Shown here in pieces: positions 30,905 through 34,050 of a DNA stretch of 34,050 bases. A program made the translations under genes and the position numbers. How positions within the stretch are numbered: the stretch's first letter is position 1; every line of letters starts with the position of its first letter. Below the pieces are notes generated by a model that saw nothing but the letters and a program-made list of their open reading frames with translations, did no database searches and had not been told where the DNA came from. This DNA is from Deltaproteobacteria bacterium (lineage in GTDB: Bacteria; Myxococcota_A; UBA9160; SZUA-336): NCBI GenBank assembly GCA_019311115.1, contig JAFDDB010000022.1:1-34050 (forward strand), written 5' to 3'.

Positions 30905-32506
30905 TCAGCCCCCGGGCGGGGCGTCGCGGACCAGGTCGGTGTCGACGGCTTCTGCCGTCATCTCGGCGTGGTCGGGCGTGTAGTGGAGGCCGCGGCTCTC
31001 GCGGCGCGCGCTGGCGCTGCGCACGATCAGTTCGGCCACCGTGGCCAGGTTGCGCAGTTCCACCAGGTCGGGCGTCAGCTTGAAGTCCCAGTAGTAGGTC
31101 CCGATCTCGCGCTGCAGCATCTCGATGCGCCGCGTGGCGCGTGCCAGCCGCTTGTCGGTGCGCACGATGCCGACGTAGTTCCACATGAGCCGGCGGATCT
31201 CGTCCCAGTTGGCGTTCACGAGCACGGCCTCGGTCGGGTCGGCGGCGCCGGCGGGATCCCAGTCGGGGATCGCCGGGGAGGGCTCGATCCCCTCGGCAAA
31301 GCGCTGCGCTGCGCGCTCCGCCGCCGCTTCGGCGAAGACCACGCCCTCGAGCAGTGAGTTCGAGGCCAGCCGGTTCGCGCCGTGCAGTCCCGTGCAGGTG
31401 ACCTCGCCGGCGGCAAAGAGGTTGGCGATGCTCGTCTCGCCGGCCTTGTCGGTGCGCACTCCGCCGCAGGAGTAGTGTGCGGCGGGCACGACCGGCACGG
31501 GCTGCTTCGCCATGTCGATGCCGAAGGACGCGCAGGTGGCCGAGATGTTCGGGAAGCGCCCGCGGATGAAGCCCGGGTCCATGGCCGTGCAGTCCAGGTA
31601 GACGCAGTCGTCGCCCGAGCGCTTGAGCTCGAAGTCGATCGCGCGCGCGACCACGTCGCGGGGCGCCAGGTCGGCGCGCTCGTCGTGCTCGCGCATGAAC
31701 GCCACGCCGTCGGCGCGCCGCAGCACGGCGCCCTCGCCGCGAACCGCCTCGCTGATCAGGAACGACCGCGCGTCGGGGTGGTAGAGGCAGGTCGGGTGGA
31801 ACTGGATGAACTCCATGTTCGAGATGGTGGCGCCGGCGCGGTACGCCATGGCGATGCCGTCGCCCGAGGCGATCTCGGGGTTGCTCGTGTACAGGTAGAC
31901 CTTGCCGCAGCCGCCGGTGGCGAGCAGCACGACGGGAGCCTCGAAGGTCGACACCTCGCCGCTCTCGGCGTCCAGCACGTAGGCGCCGGCGATGCGGGGC
32001 GGGCCGGGCAGTCCGAGCCGTTCGGTCGTGACCAGGTCCACGCCGAGCCAGTTGGGGAGCACGCGGATCGAAGGGTGGCGCTCGACGCGCTCGAGCAGCA
32101 CCTGCTCGATCTCCTTGCCCGTGAAGTCCGCCGCGTGCAGCACGCGCCGCTGCGAGTGTCCGCCCTCGCGTCCCAGGTCGTAGCCTCCGGGCCGCTCGGC
32201 GCGGTCGAAGCGCACGCCCAGGTCGACCAGCCTGCGCACGGCCGCCGGGCCGCGCTCGATCACGAAGCGCACGACGTCCTCGTGACAGAGTCCCGCGCCG
32301 GCCACGAGCGTGTCGCGGACGTGGTCCTCGAACGAGTCCTCGGGCGAGGTCACGGCCGCGATCCCGCCCTGCGCGTAGTTGGTGGCGGACTCGGCGCTGC
32401 CCTTCTTGGTCACGACGACGACCGGGCCGGACTCCGCCGCGCGGAGCGCGAAGCTCAATCCGGCGATGCCGCTGCCGAGCACGAGGAAGTCGCTGCGGGC
32501 GCGCAT
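30905..32506 (-). CDS. nadB: L-aspartate oxidase
   Basis: A 533-residue flavoprotein oxidising aspartate to iminoaspartate, the first step of de novo NAD synthesis. FAD binding is seen in VLGSGIAGLSFALRAAE; TNYAQGGIAAV, HSQRRVLHAADFTG, NMEFIQFHPTCLY and AAHYSCGGVRTD are family motifs, with the FAD-contact GLHGANRLASNSLLEG. A C-terminal helical domain completes it. Succinate dehydrogenase flavoprotein is excluded by these motifs and by the absence of sdhB/C. The track start is 32629; ATG 32506 gives MRARSDFLVLGSG. There is no Shine-Dalgarno, and a -10-like TAGAAT ends eight bases before this ATG. nadA and nadC are not nearby. Confidence 0.96.
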   Translation of the reverse strand: MRARSDFLVLGSGIAGLSFALRAAESGPVVVVTKKGSAESATNYAQGGIAAVTSPEDSFEDHVRDTLVAGAGLCHEDVVRFVIERGPAAVRRLVDLGVRFDRAERPGGYDLGREGGHSQRRVLHAADFTGKEIEQVLLERVERHPSIRVLPNWLGVDLVTTERLGLPGPPRIAGAYVLDAESGEVSTFEAPVVLLATGGCGKVYLYTSNPEIASGDGIAMAYRAGATISNMEFIQFHPTCLYHPDARSFLISEAVRGEGAVLRRADGVAFMREHDERADLAPRDVVARAIDFELKRSGDDCVYLDCTAMDPGFIRGRFPNISATCASFGIDMAKQPVPVVPAAHYSCGGVRTDKAGETSIANLFAAGEVTCTGLHGANRLASNSLLEGVVFAEAAAERAAQRFAEGIEPSPAIPDWDPAGAADPTEAVLVNANWDEIRRLMWNYVGIVRTDKRLARATRRIEMLQREIGTYYWDFKLTPDLVELRNLATVAELIVRSASARRESRGLHYTPDHAEMTAEAVDTDLVRDAPPGG

Positions 32507-32514
32507 TTGGCTGC

Positions 32515-32543
32515 ATTCTATCTGCCGACCCCGGGGCAGGCCA
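32515..32543 (-). promoter_or_regulatory. Promoter of nadB, possibly leaderless
   Basis: On the minus strand TAGAAT (32515-32520; five of six to consensus) lies 17 bp downstream of TGGCCT (32538-32543; weak). The -10 ends eight bases before the nadB ATG, so transcription would begin at or next to the start codon. Confidence 0.45.
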
Positions 32544-32666
32544 GCACGGGAGCGCAGGTCACAGGCAGGCGGGCTTCTGCGGTGCGCAACTCGCTGCGGA
32601 ACCCGCCGCCGCGTCCTGTGGTGACTCAACCGCTAGAGAGCGACTTCCGATGAGTGGAAGAGGCCC

Positions 32667-33272
32667 ATGTCCCCCCGAATCCCCCCGTTGCTGGCTCTAC
32701 TGCTGCTGCTGTTGCACCCGCTCGGCGAGCGTGCGACCGCGGACGTGTGGGTCTACGAGGACGAGCACGGCAACGTGCACTTCTCGGACCGACGCCAGCA
32801 CGAGGGCTACGAGCGCAAGAGCCTGACGCGGCGACGCGCCGCCCGCGGCCACAAGACCGTGCGCTTCGACGGCCCCACCAATCGCTGGGACGGCGTGATC
32901 GCCCACGCCAGTCGCGACTACCGGATGGACCCCGCGCTGATCAAGGCGGTGATCCACGCCGAGTCGCTGTTCGACGCGTACGCGGTGTCGCGCGCGGGGG
33001 CGCGCGGCCTGATGCAGCTCATGCCGGCGACCGCCCGCTCGATCGGCGTCGACAACGCCTTCGACCCCTGGCAGAACATCCGGGGGGGGACCCGCTACCT
33101 GCGCTACCTGATGCGGCGCTTCGAGGGCAACCTCGAGCTCTCGCTAGCCGCGTATAACGCCGGAGCAGACACGGTGCTACGCTACGGGGGTATTCCGCCG
33201 TACCGGGAAACCAGGCGCTACGTCAAGCGCGTGCTCCATTTTTACAGGCGTTATGATGCAGACTTCCAGTGA
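32667..33272 (+). CDS. Secreted lytic transglycosylase (SLT domain)
   Basis: A 201-residue protein with an N-terminal signal peptide (PPLLALLLLLLHPLGERATA), a short DUF4124-like segment (VWVYEDEHGNVHFSDRR) and an SLT domain. The catalytic Glu is in AVIHAESLFDAYAVS; ARGLMQLMPATARSIGV, NIRGGTRYLRYLM and LAAYNAGADTV are the standard supporting motifs. It should cleave peptidoglycan in the periplasm to give 1,6-anhydro ends. GGAAGAGG lies just before ATG 32667. The 3' end overlaps pgsA by 20 bases. Confidence 0.93.
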   Translation: MSPRIPPLLALLLLLLHPLGERATADVWVYEDEHGNVHFSDRRQHEGYERKSLTRRRAARGHKTVRFDGPTNRWDGVIAHASRDYRMDPALIKAVIHAESLFDAYAVSRAGARGLMQLMPATARSIGVDNAFDPWQNIRGGTRYLRYLMRRFEGNLELSLAAYNAGADTVLRYGGIPPYRETRRYVKRVLHFYRRYDADFQ

Positions 33273-33888
33273 GCCGACGCCCGGGCATCCCTCGCACCCG
33301 GCACGCATGGCCGCGCGCAAGCGCGAGAACTTCTGGAACGCCCCGAACGCCATCACGCTGGCGCGCATCGCTTCGGCACCCCTGCTGCTCCTGCTGCCGT
33401 TCTACGACGGCCCGACCGGGAGCGCCGTCATCGGGGCCGGATTCCTGGCCGTCTCGCTGACCGACCTGCTCGACGGCTGGCTCGCTCGGACCTACGGCTC
33501 GGTCACGCAGATCGGCAAGCTGCTCGACCCCCTGGCCGACAAGCTCCTCGCCATGACCGCCCTGGTGCTGCTCGTGGCCATGCCCGACCGCATTCCCCTC
33601 TGGGGAGTGCCGCTCGTGATCCTGATCCTGGCTCGTGAGCTGGCCGTGACGGCGCTGCGGGCCATGGCCTCGGCCGAGGGCGTGGTCATCTCGGCCTCGA
33701 GCCTGGGCAAGTGGAAGACCGGCTTCCAGATCGCGGCGCTGACCGGCCTGCTGATCCACCACCCCTGGTTCGGCCTGCCCATCCACGCGCTGGGCATGGT
33801 CCTGCTGATCGTCGCCACCGGGTTCACCGTCTGGTCCGGCATCGACTACTTCACGGCCTACCTGGGCGGCCGCATCGAGGACGCCTGA
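33253..33888 (+). CDS. pgsA: CDP-diacylglycerol-glycerol-3-phosphate 3-phosphatidyltransferase
   Basis: A 211-residue membrane enzyme making phosphatidylglycerol phosphate from CDP-diacylglycerol. The CDP-alcohol phosphotransferase motif is intact: DLLDGWLART, G eight residues on, then DPLADK. Four or more hydrophobic helices are evident (IASAPLLLLLPFY, MTALVLLVAM, VPLVILILA, GMVLLIVATGFTVW). The ORF starts ATGATG at 33253; this produces a 20-base overlap with the transglycosylase and an extra hydrophilic stretch. ATG 33307 (MAARKRENFWNAPNA) is closer to the usual family start, so the true start is uncertain. Confidence 0.94.
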   Translation: MMQTSSEPTPGHPSHPARMAARKRENFWNAPNAITLARIASAPLLLLLPFYDGPTGSAVIGAGFLAVSLTDLLDGWLARTYGSVTQIGKLLDPLADKLLAMTALVLLVAMPDRIPLWGVPLVILILARELAVTALRAMASAEGVVISASSLGKWKTGFQIAALTGLLIHHPWFGLPIHALGMVLLIVATGFTVWSGIDYFTAYLGGRIEDA

Positions 33889-33901
33889 AACGCCCCTCCC
33901 G

Positions 33902-33927
33902 GGGCCGGCCCTGGCGCGGCCCGGCCC
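33902..33927 (+). terminator. GC-rich hairpin after pgsA
   Basis: GGGCCGG (33902-33908) pairs with CCGGCCC (33921-33927) across a 12-base loop, 13 bp after the pgsA stop. No U-tract follows, so it may slow polymerase or stabilise the 3' end rather than terminate alone. Confidence 0.35.
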
Positions 33928-33931
33928 GGAC

Positions 33932-33962
33932 TTGACGGCAGGCCCCGGAGGCCGCATCCATA
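33932..33962 (+). promoter_or_regulatory. Possible tRNA-Gly promoter
   Basis: TTGACG (33932-33937) and TCCATA (33957-33962) at 19-bp spacing lie just before the tRNA. The -35 is good, the -10 poor. Confidence 0.3.
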
Positions 33963-33970
33963 GGGTTCGA

Positions 33971-34045
33971 GCGCGAGTAGCTCAGTGGTAGAGCTCCACG
34001 TTGCCAACGTGGTTGTCGCCGGTTCAAATCCGGTCTCGCGCTCCA
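33971..34045 (+). tRNA. tRNA-Gly (anticodon GCC)
   Basis: A full cloverleaf can be drawn. The acceptor stem GCGCGAG pairs with CTCGCGC (34035-34041). The D stem GCTC/GAGC, anticodon stem CCACG/CGTGG with loop TTGCCAA, and T stem GCCGG/CCGGT with loop TTCAAAT all pair. The anticodon GCC at 34003-34005 reads GGC/GGU glycine codons. The discriminator is T and CCA is encoded (34043-34045). Confidence 0.97.
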
Positions 34046-34050
34046 CGCAT

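Overview
This is a GC-rich, gene-dense bacterial chromosome segment made almost entirely of core metabolic and information-processing genes. The gene order rimP-nusA-infB-DUF503-rbfA-truB-rpsO-pnp-M16 peptidase-dut, an NtrY/NtrX pair, a very large TPR protein, an Fe-S type PurF and small PurL with separate PurS and PurQ together suggest a deltaproteobacterium in the broad sense (Myxococcota or a neighbouring phylum). That placement is inferred from gene content and style; no marker phylogeny was run. I see no IS element, prophage, CRISPR array or foreign-looking island.

Layout. 1-5249 (minus) is one giant TPR protein that runs off the left edge; the ORF track misses it because it has no stop in the window. 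Divergent from it are an NtrY-like kinase and an NtrX-like sigma-54 activator (5391-9027), then pyrK and pyrD (9043-10736). A structured 280-bp gap leads into the translation/RNA operon: rimP, nusA, infB, DUF503, rbfA, truB, then rpsO with its own promoter, and pnp behind a leader with three hairpins (to 19683). Next come an M16 zinc peptidase, dut, cdsA, purB and purS (19698-24139). A UDP-glucuronate decarboxylase gene lies on the minus strand (24170-25105) and separates purS from purQ-purL-purF. Two cell-surface sugar genes, rfbC and a GT2 glycosyltransferase, are attached behind purF (to 30893). nadB is convergent (30905-32506, minus). A lytic transglycosylase and pgsA follow, and the window ends with tRNA-Gly(GCC).

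Function. The central operon joins transcription elongation (NusA), translation initiation (IF2), 30S maturation (RimP, RbfA, S15), tRNA modification (TruB) and RNA decay (PNPase). Pyrimidine (PyrK/PyrD, Dut), purine (PurB, S, Q, L, F), NAD (NadB) and phospholipid (CdsA, PgsA) synthesis surround it. Many genes overlap by ATGA or GTGA, which implies translational coupling.

The most interesting signals are regulatory RNA rather than new protein systems: an attenuator-like leader before rimP, a 23-bp hairpin in the pnp leader that looks like an RNase III target, and a possibly leaderless nadB. No undescribed multi-gene system is evident.
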